From Novosphingobium kunmingense (lineage in GTDB: Bacteria > Pseudomonadota > Alphaproteobacteria > Sphingomonadales > Sphingomonadaceae), in the NCBI RefSeq assembly GCF_002813245.1, contig NZ_PHUF01000004.1, forward strand, positions 312,001-376,000: a stretch of DNA of 64,000 nt, given 5' to 3'. Position numbers and translations under genes: made by a program. Shown piece by piece: positions 24,881-33,225 of the stretch. Under the pieces are notes generated by a model. That model was given only the letters and a program-made list of their open reading frames with translations. It made no database searches and was not told the origin of the DNA. Position 1 is the stretch's first letter. Each line of letters opens with the position of its first letter.

Positions 24881-27274
24881 ATGAAGTTCTCGCTGGCCTG
24901 GCTCAAGGACCATCTCGACACCGACGCTTCGGCCGAAGCGATCGCCGAAAAGCTGAGCGCCATCGGACTCGAACTGGAAGCCCTCGAAGACCCGTCGGCC
25001 CGGCTGTCCGGATTCAAGGTTGCCAAGGTCCTGACCGCCGAACGTCACCCCAATGCGGACAAGCTGCAGGTGCTGACGGTCGACACCGGGGATGGCCAGC
25101 CGTTGCAGGTCGTTTGCGGCGCGCCCAACGCGCGTGCGGGCCTGGTCGGCGTTCTCGGCCTGCCCGGTGCGGTGGTGCCGGCTGGCGGGTTCGAGCTCAA
25201 GAAAAGCGCGATCCGCGGCGTCGAATCGAACGGCATGATGTGTTCGACCCGCGAGCTCGAACTGGGCGACGATCACGACGGGATCATCGAACTGCCCGCC
25301 GATGCGCCGGTCGGCACGGCCTTTGCCGACTATCACGGCAGCGATCCGGTGTTCGACGTGGCGATCACGCCCAACCGGCCCGATTGCATGGGCGTCTATG
25401 GCATCGCGCGCGATCTCGCCGCCGCGGGTCTCGGCACGCTGAAGCCGATTGCCGCACAGGCGGTGCCCGGCAGCTTCCCCTGCCCGGTCCCGATCCGCAT
25501 CGAGGATCCCGAAGGCTGTCCGGCCTTCTATGGCCGGGTAATCAAGGGGGTGACCAACGGTGCCAGCCCGGACTGGATCCAGGCTCGCCTCAACAGTGCG
25601 GGCCAGCGGCCGATCTCCGCACTGGTCGACCTGACCAATTACCTGATGCTGACCTATGGCCGCCCGGCCCATGCCTATGACCTCGCGAAGCTGAACGGCT
25701 CTGTCGTCGCCCGCCGCGCCCGCGACGGCGAGACCTGCCTTGCGCTAAACGGCAAGGAATACGCGCTCGACAGCGCCATGACGGTGATCGCCGACGATTC
25801 AGGAGTGCACGACATAGCCGGGATCATGGGCGGCGAACATTCGGGCTGCACCGACGAGACGACCGACGTGCTGCTGGAAATCGCCTGGTTCAATCCGGTG
25901 CGGATCGGCGATACCGGGCGCAAGCTGAACCTTACTTCCGACGCGCGCCAGCGGTTCGAGCGCGGGACCGATCCGGCGTTCCTCGACGCGGGCCTCGAAA
26001 TCCTGACCGACCTCATCGTTGGCATCTGCGGGGGCGAGCCGTCCGACGTGGTGCGCGCCGGCTCGCCGCCGGCCGCCACCAAGACCCTGGCGTACGATCC
26101 GGCCATGGCCGAGAGCCTCGGCGGCGTCGCCATCCCGGCGGAGCGCCAGCGCGAGATCCTCGCCGCGCTGGGCTTTGCGACGGACGCCCACGGCAAGATC
26201 GCGGTCCCCACCTGGCGCCCCGATATCGACGGTTGGCCCGACCTGGTCGAGGAAGTGGTGCGAATCCACGGCATCGACGCAGTGGCTTCGACGCCGCTAC
26301 CTCGCGCTGACGGCGTTGCCCGTCCCACCGCTACCGCGCCGCAGAAGCTGGAACGCAAGGTGCGCCGTGCGGCAGCTGCCCGCGGCCTCAACGAACTGGT
26401 TACCTGGTCCTTCCTGCCACAGGACGAGGCCGAACACTTTGCCGAGGGAAATGGCGGACTGTGGGTGCTGGCCAATCCGATCAGCGAGGACATGAAGGCG
26501 ATGCGCCCCTCGCTGCTTCCCGGACTGCTGTCGGCCGCCAAGCGCAATCTCGATCGCGGAGCGGCGGGCCTGCGGCTGTTCGAACTCGGCCGCCGCTACC
26601 TGCGCGGTGAAGGCGGCCATTCGGACGAACGCCTGACCCTAGGCGTCGTTCTGGCCGGCGAAAGGGCCGCCCGCGGCTGGGCAAGCGGCAAGGCGGCGGG
26701 TTTCGACGCCTTCGACGCCAAGGCCGAGGCCCTGGCCCTGCTGGCCGAGGCCGGCGCCCCGGTCGACAACCTGCAGTTCATGGGCGAGGCAGGCGCGCAG
26801 TTCCATCCCGGCCAATCCGCCACGCTGCGGCTTGGACCCAAGACCGTTCTGGCACGCTTCGGCATGATCCATCCCGCCACGCTCAAGGCCTTCGACATCG
26901 ATGGACCCGTGGCCGCGGTCGAACTGTTCCTTGATGCGATCCCCGCCCGCAAGGGTGCCGCGACCTTTGCCCGCGCCGCCTATGCGCCGCCGGCGCTGCA
27001 ATCGGTCACCCGCGACTTCGCCTTCCTGGTCGACGCCGCGTTGCCGGCCGGCGACCTCGTCCGCGCGGTCCGCGGAGCCGACAAGGGCAGCATCGTCGCC
27101 GTCCGCTTGTTCGACGATTTCCGCGGGGCTGGCGTTCCCGGGGGCCAGAAGAGCCTCGCCATCGAGGTGACCCTGCAACCGGGCGAGAGGAGCTTTACCG
27201 AAGCCGATCTCAAGGCCATCGCCAACCGGATCACGGCCGCGGCGGCCAAGCTGGGCGCCGCGTTGCGGGGATAG
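24881..27274 (+). CDS. pheT: Phenylalanine-tRNA ligase beta subunit
   Basis: A 797-aa partner of PheS, full length for the bacterial type. Domains in order: MKFSLAWLKDHLDT opening; EMAP/tRNA-binding domain ~40-150 (KVLTAERHPNADKLQVLTVD, NGMMCSTREL); B3/B4 editing domain with NRPDCMGVYGIARDLAAAG; B5 domain; and the C-terminal ferredoxin-fold anticodon-binding domain (SVTRDFAFLVD ... GEKSFTEADL-like GERSFTEADLKAIANRI). The ATG at 24881 has AAAGGAG 8 nt upstream. It is operonic with pheS, and a GNAT gene follows 31 bases later. Confidence 0.97.
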   Translation: MKFSLAWLKDHLDTDASAEAIAEKLSAIGLELEALEDPSARLSGFKVAKVLTAERHPNADKLQVLTVDTGDGQPLQVVCGAPNARAGLVGVLGLPGAVVPAGGFELKKSAIRGVESNGMMCSTRELELGDDHDGIIELPADAPVGTAFADYHGSDPVFDVAITPNRPDCMGVYGIARDLAAAGLGTLKPIAAQAVPGSFPCPVPIRIEDPEGCPAFYGRVIKGVTNGASPDWIQARLNSAGQRPISALVDLTNYLMLTYGRPAHAYDLAKLNGSVVARRARDGETCLALNGKEYALDSAMTVIADDSGVHDIAGIMGGEHSGCTDETTDVLLEIAWFNPVRIGDTGRKLNLTSDARQRFERGTDPAFLDAGLEILTDLIVGICGGEPSDVVRAGSPPAATKTLAYDPAMAESLGGVAIPAERQREILAALGFATDAHGKIAVPTWRPDIDGWPDLVEEVVRIHGIDAVASTPLPRADGVARPTATAPQKLERKVRRAAAARGLNELVTWSFLPQDEAEHFAEGNGGLWVLANPISEDMKAMRPSLLPGLLSAAKRNLDRGAAGLRLFELGRRYLRGEGGHSDERLTLGVVLAGERAARGWASGKAAGFDAFDAKAEALALLAEAGAPVDNLQFMGEAGAQFHPGQSATLRLGPKTVLARFGMIHPATLKAFDIDGPVAAVELFLDAIPARKGAATFARAAYAPPALQSVTRDFAFLVDAALPAGDLVRAVRGADKGSIVAVRLFDDFRGAGVPGGQKSLAIEVTLQPGERSFTEADLKAIANRITAAAAKLGAALRG

Positions 27275-27305
27275 CAAGTCTGCCCATGGCGCGGTAGGAT
27301 CGGGC

Positions 27306-27923
27306 ATGGCCCGACCCGCCGAGCCCGAAATCGACGATACCATCGCCCACACCCGCCTTGAAGACGGGCGCCCCGTGTGCATCCGCGCTGTGCGCCCGGA
27401 CGACGAGGAGCGGCTGCGCGACGGGATCGACCGGCTGTCGCAGCATTCACGCTACCTGCGGTTCTTTTCTGTTGCGCCGGCCCCGCCCGATCACGTCATC
27501 GAAAGGCTCGTCGACGTCGACGGGCATCTGCATCTCGCATGGGGCGCGATCCTCAGCGAAGGCCCCGCCGACGAGGCGATCGGGGTGGTCCATGCGATCC
27601 GCAGCGACGAGGCAAAACCTCGCGCCGAATTCGCCATCGGCATCGTCGATGCCTATCACGGACAGGGTCTGGCCCGGATGCTGACCGCCGTTCTGCTGAT
27701 CCACTGCGCGCGCGAAGGCATCGCGACGCTCGACGCCCAGGTCCTGGCGGAGAATACGCGGGCGATCGGCTTCATCCGGTCGCTCGGCGGCAAGCGGACA
27801 CAGACCGAAGACGGCGTTGCCGATTTCTCGATTGCGGTCCGGCCTGCCCTTGCGGCCATGCGCGCCTCGGCCGAACCGGCGGGTTTGTCAGCCGTCTTTG
27901 GGGCCTTTGCCGCCTGGCTTTGA
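27306..27923 (+). CDS. GNAT family N-acetyltransferase
   Basis: A 205-aa acetyltransferase with one GNAT domain. The acetyl-CoA-binding stretch is GIVDAYHGQGLARMLTAVLL (the Q/RxxGxG/A loop as HGQGLA), followed by AQVLAENTRAIGFIRSLGGK, the usual beta6-alpha4 end. The N-terminus (CIRAVRPDDEERLRDGIDRLS) resembles acetyltransferase domains attached to acyl-CoA synthetases and protein-lysine acetyltransferases, but no synthetase domain is present. Substrate unknown. It follows pheT by 31 bases and may read through from it; aroC is convergent, 25 bases away. Confidence 0.88.
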   Translation: MARPAEPEIDDTIAHTRLEDGRPVCIRAVRPDDEERLRDGIDRLSQHSRYLRFFSVAPAPPDHVIERLVDVDGHLHLAWGAILSEGPADEAIGVVHAIRSDEAKPRAEFAIGIVDAYHGQGLARMLTAVLLIHCAREGIATLDAQVLAENTRAIGFIRSLGGKRTQTEDGVADFSIAVRPALAAMRASAEPAGLSAVFGAFAAWL

Positions 27924-27948
27924 CCCTGCCACTCTGGACCACGCAAGC

Positions 27949-29016
27949 TTAGCCGCACTGCCCCCGGTGCAGCAGCTTGTGGTCGGCCAGAACCAGCGCC
28001 ATCATCGCCTCGACCACCGGCACGCCGCGAATGCCGACGCAGGGATCGTGGCGGCCCTTGGTGCGGATTTCGGTCGCCTGCCCGTCGCGGTCGATGGTTT
28101 CCACCGGGGTCAGGATCGAACTGGTCGGTTTGAAGGCGACGCGCACCTTGACCGGCTGGCCCGTGCTGATTCCCCCGGCAATGCCGCCCGCGTGGTTTTC
28201 GGTGAAGACCGGACCGTCGTTGCCGGGGCGCATCGGATCGGCATTTTGCTCGCCCGTCAGCCGCGCTGCGGCAAAGCCATCGCCGATTTCGACGCCCTTG
28301 ACCGCGTTGATCCCCATCATTGCCGCGGCGAGATCGGCGTCGAGCTTGCCGTAGAGCGGGGCGCCCCAGCCGGCAGGAACGCCGCTTGCCACGCACTCGA
28401 CCACGGCCCCGACCGAGCTGCCCGCCAGCCGCGCTTCGTCGACGATTTTCTCCCAGCGCGCCGCCGCAGCGGCATCGGGGCAGAAGAACGGATTGTTTCC
28501 GATCTCAGCCGGGTCGAACCGGGCCGGGTCGATCGCATCGCCGCCGATTTCCGCGACATAGCCAAGGATCGCGACCTCGGGGATAACCAGCCGCGCCACG
28601 GCGCCAGCCGCAACCCGCGCCGCCGTCTCGCGCGCCGAGGACCGCCCGCCGCCGCGGTAATCGCGAAAGCCGTACTTGGCGTCGTAGGCATAGTCGGCAT
28701 GGCCCGGGCGATAGGCCTTGGCCACTTCCGAATAGTCCTTCGAGCGCTGGTCGACGTTCTCGATCATCAGCGAGATCGGGGTACCGGTGCTCCGGCCTTC
28801 GAACACGCCGGAGAGGATCCGCACCGCATCGGGCTCCTGCCGCTGAGTAGTGAACTTCGACTGGCCCGGACGCCGCGCATCGAGGTAGGGCTGGATCGCC
28901 GTTTCGCTGAGCGCCAGTCCCGGCGGGCACCCGTCGACCACCGCGCCAAGGGCCGGCCCATGGCTTTCGCCCCAGGTGGTGAAACGCAGCAGACGGCCAA
29001 AGGTGTTGACGGACAT
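27949..29016 (-). CDS. aroC: Chorismate synthase
   Basis: A 355-aa enzyme that removes phosphate from EPSP to give chorismate, the branch point for aromatic amino acids, folate and ubiquinone; it needs reduced FMN. The signatures are intact: [22 protein letters not shown] near the N-terminus, [53 protein letters not shown], the [10 protein letters not shown] segment, and GGISTGQPV with [18 protein letters not shown] at the end. Length is normal. It lies alone, divergent from the ABM-ArsC-PnuC-kinase operon across 58 bases. Confidence 0.97.
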   Translation of the reverse strand: MSVNTFGRLLRFTTWGESHGPALGAVVDGCPPGLALSETAIQPYLDARRPGQSKFTTQRQEPDAVRILSGVFEGRSTGTPISLMIENVDQRSKDYSEVAKAYRPGHADYAYDAKYGFRDYRGGGRSSARETAARVAAGAVARLVIPEVAILGYVAEIGGDAIDPARFDPAEIGNNPFFCPDAAAAARWEKIVDEARLAGSSVGAVVECVASGVPAGWGAPLYGKLDADLAAAMMGINAVKGVEIGDGFAAARLTGEQNADPMRPGNDGPVFTENHAGGIAGGISTGQPVKVRVAFKPTSSILTPVETIDRDGQATEIRTKGRHDPCVGIRGVPVVEAMMALVLADHKLLHRGQCG

Positions 29017-29074
29017 GGCCCTGCGCTTTGGCGCGTGATTGCGCGCCTGTCCATATCCGGTTTAGGAGAAGGCC

Positions 29075-29386
29075 ATGTTCCTCGTGGTGTTCCGCAACCG
29101 CAAGCGCGCCGATCTCGACGCGGCCGCCTATGCCGCCGATGCCGAGGCGATGGAGGCGCTGGCGCGGGCGCAGCCGGGCTTCGTTTCCTTCAAGAGCTAT
29201 GTCGCGGACGACGGAGAGGTGATCGCCCTGTCGGAATGGATGGACGAGGAGGCGGCGCGGGCGTGGGGCAACCAACCCGACCATGCCCGCACCCAGGCGC
29301 GCGGGCGGGCCGAATACTACGCCGATTATACCCTCTACACCTGCGCCAATCCGCGCACCCACCGCTTCGAAAGCCCGCACCTGTGA
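29075..29386 (+). CDS. Antibiotic-biosynthesis-monooxygenase (ABM) fold protein
   Basis: A 103-aa ferredoxin-like dimeric alpha/beta-barrel protein: MFLVVFRNRKRADLD, then ALARAQPGFVSFKSYV and EVIALSEWMDEEAARAW, which is the ABM pattern, and a C-terminal YYADYTLYTC strand. Family members include quinol monooxygenases, haem-degrading enzymes and stress-related proteins; function here is unknown. AGGAGA sits 7 nt before the ATG. Its TGA overlaps the GTG of the next gene (GTGA), making it the first of four translationally coupled genes. Confidence 0.83.
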   Translation: MFLVVFRNRKRADLDAAAYAADAEAMEALARAQPGFVSFKSYVADDGEVIALSEWMDEEAARAWGNQPDHARTQARGRAEYYADYTLYTCANPRTHRFESPHL

Positions 29387-29730
29387 CTGTAACCGTATAC
29401 GGAATTCCCAACTGCGATACGGTCAAGAAGGCCCGCACCTGGCTGGACTCGCACGGCGTGGCCTATGCCTTCCACGACTACAAGAAGGCCGGGATCTACG
29501 AAGCCCATCTGCGCGACTGGATCGGTCGCAAGGGCCTCGACACCGTACTCAACCGCGCCGGGACGACCTTTCGCAAGCTGCCCGAAAGCGAGCGGACGGC
29601 GCTGGACGAGGCGGGCGCGATTCGCCTGATGATTGCCCAGCCAAGCTGCATCAAGCGCCCTATCGTCGAATACGGCGGGGGCCTGCTGGTTGGCTTCAAA
29701 CCGGCCGAATGGGCGCAGGCACTGGCATGA
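29383..29730 (+). CDS. ArsC/Spx/YffB-family thioredoxin-fold protein
   Basis: A 115-aa thioredoxin-fold protein of the ArsC/YffB/Spx type. It opens VTVYGIPNCDTVKKARTWL, with a single Cys in the position of the ArsC active site, then HDYKKAGI, FRKLPESER, and the cis-Pro-like CIKRPIVEYGGGLLVGF segment. The YffB-like branch usually does not reduce arsenate, and no ars genes are near, so a glutathione- or thiol-linked reductase or adaptor role is more likely. The start is GTG 29383, overlapping the preceding stop; its own stop overlaps the pnuC ATG (ATGA). Confidence 0.87.
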   Translation: MTVTVYGIPNCDTVKKARTWLDSHGVAYAFHDYKKAGIYEAHLRDWIGRKGLDTVLNRAGTTFRKLPESERTALDEAGAIRLMIAQPSCIKRPIVEYGGGLLVGFKPAEWAQALA

Positions 29731-30332
29731 TCCTGTCCGACGAAACGCTGTGGCTGCTCGAATGGGTCGCGGCCGGGCTGGGCGTGATCAACATCGCCCT
29801 GCTGATCTTCCGGTCGCAGTGGAACTTCGCCTTCGCGATCCTGTCTGTCTCGCTTTACGTCTTCATCTTCTTCGAAAAGCGGCTCTACGCCGAAAGCGCC
29901 CTGCAACTGTTCTTCATCGCCGCCAACCTGTGGGGCTGGACGCTGTGGCGCCGGGTTGCGGGAGATCAGGGCCAGGGTCAGGTGCCGGTGCGGTGGCTCG
30001 ACTGGCGGAGCCGCGCTGTCTGGCTGGTGGCGACGGCCGCGATCAGCCTAAACCTTGGCTGGGTAATGCACCGCTATACGAACGCCGCCATGCCCTTTGC
30101 CGACAGCGCGATCGCCGGCGCCAGCGTCGCCGCACAGATCCTGCTGGGCTACCGGCGGATCGAGAACTGGGTTATCTGGATCGCGGTCGATGTGGCGGCG
30201 GTGCTGCTCTACATAAACCGCGGGCTGTACCCCACAGCCGGACTTTACGGCGGCATGCTGGTAATGAGCCTGATCGGCCTCAAGGAATGGGTCGAGGCAA
30301 GTCAGCGTCAGGTCGTACCGGCGGCGGCGTGA
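29727..30332 (+). CDS. pnuC: PnuC-type nicotinamide mononucleotide/riboside transporter
   Basis: A 201-aa membrane protein with about seven hydrophobic segments. Family features include SQWNFAFAILSVSLYVFIFFEKRLYAESALQLFFIAANLWGW, a typical PnuC core that carries substrate-contact Asn/Trp residues, and the later NWVIWIAVDVAAVLLYINRGLYPTAGLYGGML helix pair. PnuC proteins mediate facilitated uptake of nicotinamide riboside, driven by phosphorylation inside the cell. Start ATGA overlaps the ArsC-like gene and end GTGA overlaps the kinase gene, so importer and trapping kinase are translated together. A thiamine-type Pnu relative is the main alternative. Confidence 0.92.
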   Translation: MILSDETLWLLEWVAAGLGVINIALLIFRSQWNFAFAILSVSLYVFIFFEKRLYAESALQLFFIAANLWGWTLWRRVAGDQGQGQVPVRWLDWRSRAVWLVATAAISLNLGWVMHRYTNAAMPFADSAIAGASVAAQILLGYRRIENWVIWIAVDVAAVLLYINRGLYPTAGLYGGMLVMSLIGLKEWVEASQRQVVPAAA

Positions 30333-30850
30333 TCACCGTCTGCTTCCACGGCGCGGAAAGCACCGGCAAATCAGTCCTGGCAGAACGGCTGGCGCAGCAG
30401 CCCGGCTGGGCGTGGGTGCCCGAATTCGGCCGCACCTATTGCGAAGAGCACGGCACCGACCTCACCATGGACGACCTGCTCGCGATCGCACGCGGCGAGG
30501 CGGCGGCAATAGCGCAGGTCGCTGCCGCCCGTCCCGACCTGCTCATTCTCGACACCGACCAGCTGATGACCGCGGCCTGGGCCCGCAAGCTGTTCGGACA
30601 GGCGCCCGATGCCCTCCTGACCTATCCCAAGGCCGACCTCTACCTGCTGTTCGAGGCCGACGTGCCATGGCTGGAAGACGGCACCCGCCTGTTCGGCAGT
30701 GCCGAGGATCGCGCCGCCTTTGCCGCGCAGGCCCGGCAGGTCCTGGTCGATGCGGGCGTGCCATTCCGCACCATCTTCGGCACCTGGGAGGAGCGCGAGG
30801 CCGAGGTTCGCGCCTGCATTGCCGACGTGATCGCGACCGGCGCGGCGTGA
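30329..30850 (+). CDS. NadR-like nicotinamide riboside kinase (AAA P-loop)
   Basis: A 173-aa P-loop kinase matching the ribosylnicotinamide-kinase domain of NadR. Walker A is HGAESTGKSVLAERL at residues ~7-20, then FGRTYCEEHGTD, LLILDTDQLMTAAWARKLFG (Walker-B-like) and LLFEADVPWLEDGTR, a strong match to the family. It lacks NadR's NMN adenylyltransferase and helix-turn-helix parts. Predicted reaction: nicotinamide riboside plus ATP to NMN. It is coupled to pnuC by a GTGA overlap, which strongly supports a riboside uptake-and-trap pair feeding NAD synthesis. The start codon is GTG. Confidence 0.9.
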   Translation: MITVCFHGAESTGKSVLAERLAQQPGWAWVPEFGRTYCEEHGTDLTMDDLLAIARGEAAAIAQVAAARPDLLILDTDQLMTAAWARKLFGQAPDALLTYPKADLYLLFEADVPWLEDGTRLFGSAEDRAAFAAQARQVLVDAGVPFRTIFGTWEEREAEVRACIADVIATGAA

Positions 30851-30964
30851 TTTCCCCATGGATCATCCGTCGCTGACGCTTGCCAAGCCGTGCGTTTGTC
30901 CATAGCGATGCCCGACGGACGGCATCCGCCGTGCCGCCAAGACACCAATCTGGGGAGTCAATTG

Positions 30965-31213
30965 ATGCGCAAGTTTGCTATAGTGTCGCTCGCCGTTGCC
31001 GGCCTGGCCCTGGCCGCCTGCTCGGAAAAGACCGAAGACGCCGCCGCCACCGCCGCTGATTCGGCCGCCAGCGACGCCGCTGCCAATGTCGATGCCGCCG
31101 CCACCACCGCTGCCGACGCTGCCGCCGACACCGCTACGGCGGCTGCCGATGGTGCCGCTGCCGTCGAAGCCGACGTTCAGGGCGAAACCAAGGCTGAAGC
31201 CAAGGCCGACTGA
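30965..31213 (+). CDS. Small alanine-rich lipoprotein
   Basis: An 82-aa protein with a lipoprotein signal peptide ending LALAAC (lipobox Cys at residue 19), so the mature form is about 64 residues. The mature part is almost entirely Ala with regularly placed Asp, Thr, Glu and Ser (AADSAASDAAANVDAAATTA), acidic and probably a long helix or Ala-zipper coil. No domain is recognised. Lpp-like proteins end in Lys for peptidoglycan attachment; this one ends KAD, so covalent linkage is doubtful. GGGGAG lies upstream of the ATG and a strong terminator follows, so it is a single-gene unit. Confidence 0.8.
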   Translation: MRKFAIVSLAVAGLALAACSEKTEDAAATAADSAASDAAANVDAAATTAADAAADTATAAADGAAAVEADVQGETKAEAKAD

Positions 31214-31254
31214 TCCGGCCGCCCGGTCAATCCGGGCGACGATCGTTGAAACCG

Positions 31255-31296
31255 AACCGCCGGGTGTGCGTGGACCGCACCCGGCGGTTTGTTTTT
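31255..31296 (+). terminator. Rho-independent terminator after the Ala-rich lipoprotein
   Basis: 12-bp perfect arms AACCGCCGGGTG / CACCCGGCGGTT with an 11-base loop, followed by GTTTTT. A smaller GCCCGG/CCGGGC hairpin sits just before it. Confidence 0.88.
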
Positions 31297-31394
31297 GCCC
31301 AAATCAAAGAATAAGTTAACCAAGCCTTGAACCTTGGGGTGCAAGTCTGCCATGGCTGATCCCTAGATCGATCGAACCACGCCGGACCCCTGTC

Positions 31395-32396
31395 ATGACG
31401 CTTCCCGCCGCCGTTACGCTGCTGGCTTCGCTGGCCGGAAATCCCGATGCGGCGCTGGCGGTCCAGACCGATCCGACCACCCCCGCCGCGACTGCAGAAG
31501 CGACGACGCCCGCGGGACAGGCCGATCCAGTGAAAGCCCCTCCGGTCGACCCCACCGCCCCGGTTCTACCCCCGCCCGGCACACCGATGGAACCCGCTGT
31601 TCCCAACGAGATCGTGGTCACCGGGCGCGGCAAGCCACCCAAGAGCGATCCCCTCCAGGCAGTCAATGCGCAGACCTTCGAGGTCATGTCGGCGGTCGAT
31701 GGTGCAATCGTCGCGCCGATCGCCTATGGCTATCGTTCGGTCATTCCCGAACCGGTCAAGGACGGTCTGCACAACATGCTGATCAACCTGACCGAGCCCA
31801 TCGTGTTCGTGAACGATATCCTGCAACTGAAGATCGGCCGGGCAATGAAGACGCTGGCCCGCTTTGTCATCAATTCGACCGTGGGTGTGCTCGGGCTGTT
31901 CGACGTTGCCAAGAAGAAGCCGTTCAAGATCGACTACCACGTCAACGGCTTCGCCTATACGCTGGGGTATTGGGGCATCAAGCCGGGGCCGTTCCTGTTC
32001 CTGCCCCTGATCGGCCCGACCACGGTACGCGACGTCATCGGCCGCGTTCTCGATCTCTCGCTGCTGCCGGGCGTGGTCGGAAAGCCGTTCAGCGATCCCA
32101 AGTACGCGCTAGCCAGCGGCGCGCTCAAGTCGATCGACGAGCGGCTCGAACGCGACGACATGCTGATGGTGATCAAGGAAGACTGCCCTGATTCTTACGC
32201 GGCGGAGCGCGCCTGGTATCTGGCCAAGCGTCAGGCGGTGATCGACCAGTTGCGCAATCGCCCGGTCGACGTGAAGGCGCAGATGCCGGTTTGCCTTGTC
32301 GACGGCCTCAAGAAGCGCGCCGCCGACCGCGCAAAACTGCTCCCGGCCGGCGCCGCGCAGCCTGATCTCGAGGCTGACCTGACCCCCAGGTCGTGA
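31395..32396 (+). CDS. mlaA: MlaA (VacJ)-family outer-membrane lipid-asymmetry protein, without lipobox
   Basis: A 333-aa protein whose C-terminal ~240 residues are a clear MlaA domain: DPLQAVNAQTFEVMSAVD, NMLINLTEPIVFVNDILQLK, RFVINSTVGVLGLFDVAKK and LPLIGPTTVRDVIGRVLD. MlaA extracts mislocalised phospholipids from the outer leaflet of the outer membrane. The N-terminal ~90 residues are unusual: a weak hydrophobic start with no lipobox Cys, a Pro/Ala/Thr-rich stretch, then NEIVVTGRGK, which looks like the IVVTA/TonB-box-type segment of sphingomonad TonB receptors (compare GAIVVTARRR in the receptor at 46769). The rest of the Mla system is not in the window. The start at 31395 is the only reasonable ATG. 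Confidence 0.88.
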   Translation: MTLPAAVTLLASLAGNPDAALAVQTDPTTPAATAEATTPAGQADPVKAPPVDPTAPVLPPPGTPMEPAVPNEIVVTGRGKPPKSDPLQAVNAQTFEVMSAVDGAIVAPIAYGYRSVIPEPVKDGLHNMLINLTEPIVFVNDILQLKIGRAMKTLARFVINSTVGVLGLFDVAKKKPFKIDYHVNGFAYTLGYWGIKPGPFLFLPLIGPTTVRDVIGRVLDLSLLPGVVGKPFSDPKYALASGALKSIDERLERDDMLMVIKEDCPDSYAAERAWYLAKRQAVIDQLRNRPVDVKAQMPVCLVDGLKKRAADRAKLLPAGAAQPDLEADLTPRS

Positions 32397-32400
32397 CTGC

Positions 32401-33147
32401 TCAGGCGGCGGTTACCGCGACGATGTAGTTGAGCGCCATGTCGCCCGACAGGTGCAGGCCCTTCATCGCCGACCAGGCGATGCCGCGCGGGCTGCCCATC
32501 GCCAGGTCCTGCGCGCAGAGCAGGTCGCGCAACTCATCCGGAGTTACGAAATCGTTCCAGTGATGCGTGCCGCGCGGCACCATGCCGAGCCTTTCCGCCC
32601 CTTCGACCAGCAGCAGCCGCGAACGCGTCGTGCGATTGGGGGTGGACAGCACCATCAGCCCGCCCGGCGCCAGGCGCGCCTTGAGTGCGGATACGAAGGC
32701 CGCCTTGTCGGCAACGTGTTCGATCACCTCCATCGAGGTGACGAGGTCGAACTGTCCGGGCGGCAGGCTGTCCAGTTCGCCATGTCGGTAATCGATGGGC
32801 AGTCCGGCCCCCTCTGCATGGGCGCGCGCCGCTGCGATGTTCTCCGCGGCCGCATCGACACCCGTCACCGCCGCGCCAAGCCGGGACAGCGGTTCGCACA
32901 GCAGCCCCGCCCCGCACCCGACGTCAAGCGCGCGCCGGCCTTCGAGCGGCCGCAGGGCGCGCGAATCGCCCGGCCAATGCTGGTCGATGGCCTCGCGCAG
33001 GAAGGCCAGGCGTACCGGATTGAGCCGGTGCAGCATGGCCGACGACCCCTTGGGATCCCACCAATCAGCCGCCAGCTTGCCGAAATGCGCGGCTTCTTCG
33101 GGCCGGATCGTTGCGCCTGCGGTGCTTGTGAAACTTGCATTAGCCAT
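32401..33147 (-). CDS. ubiG: Bifunctional ubiquinone O-methyltransferase UbiG
   Basis: A 248-aa SAM-dependent enzyme carrying out the two O-methylations of ubiquinone synthesis. UbiG hallmarks: HFGKLAADWWDPKGSSAMLHRLNPVRL at the N-terminus, SAM motif ALDVGCGAGLL, EVIEHV, STPNRT, and the late GTHHWNDFVTPDEL that marks this family. Full length. It is convergent with mlaA (4-bp gap) and divergent from lysC (78 bp). Presence of UbiG is consistent with an aerobic, ubiquinone-using alphaproteobacterium. Confidence 0.96.
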   Translation of the reverse strand: MANASFTSTAGATIRPEEAAHFGKLAADWWDPKGSSAMLHRLNPVRLAFLREAIDQHWPGDSRALRPLEGRRALDVGCGAGLLCEPLSRLGAAVTGVDAAAENIAAARAHAEGAGLPIDYRHGELDSLPPGQFDLVTSMEVIEHVADKAAFVSALKARLAPGGLMVLSTPNRTTRSRLLLVEGAERLGMVPRGTHHWNDFVTPDELRDLLCAQDLAMGSPRGIAWSAMKGLHLSGDMALNYIVAVTAA

Positions 33148-33225
33148 GCCCCGTCCCTAACAGGGCGCCCGCCGCGGCGCGAGGGGTGCTGCGGGCAATT
33201 TTATTGCGCAAGGACAGGATTACCC

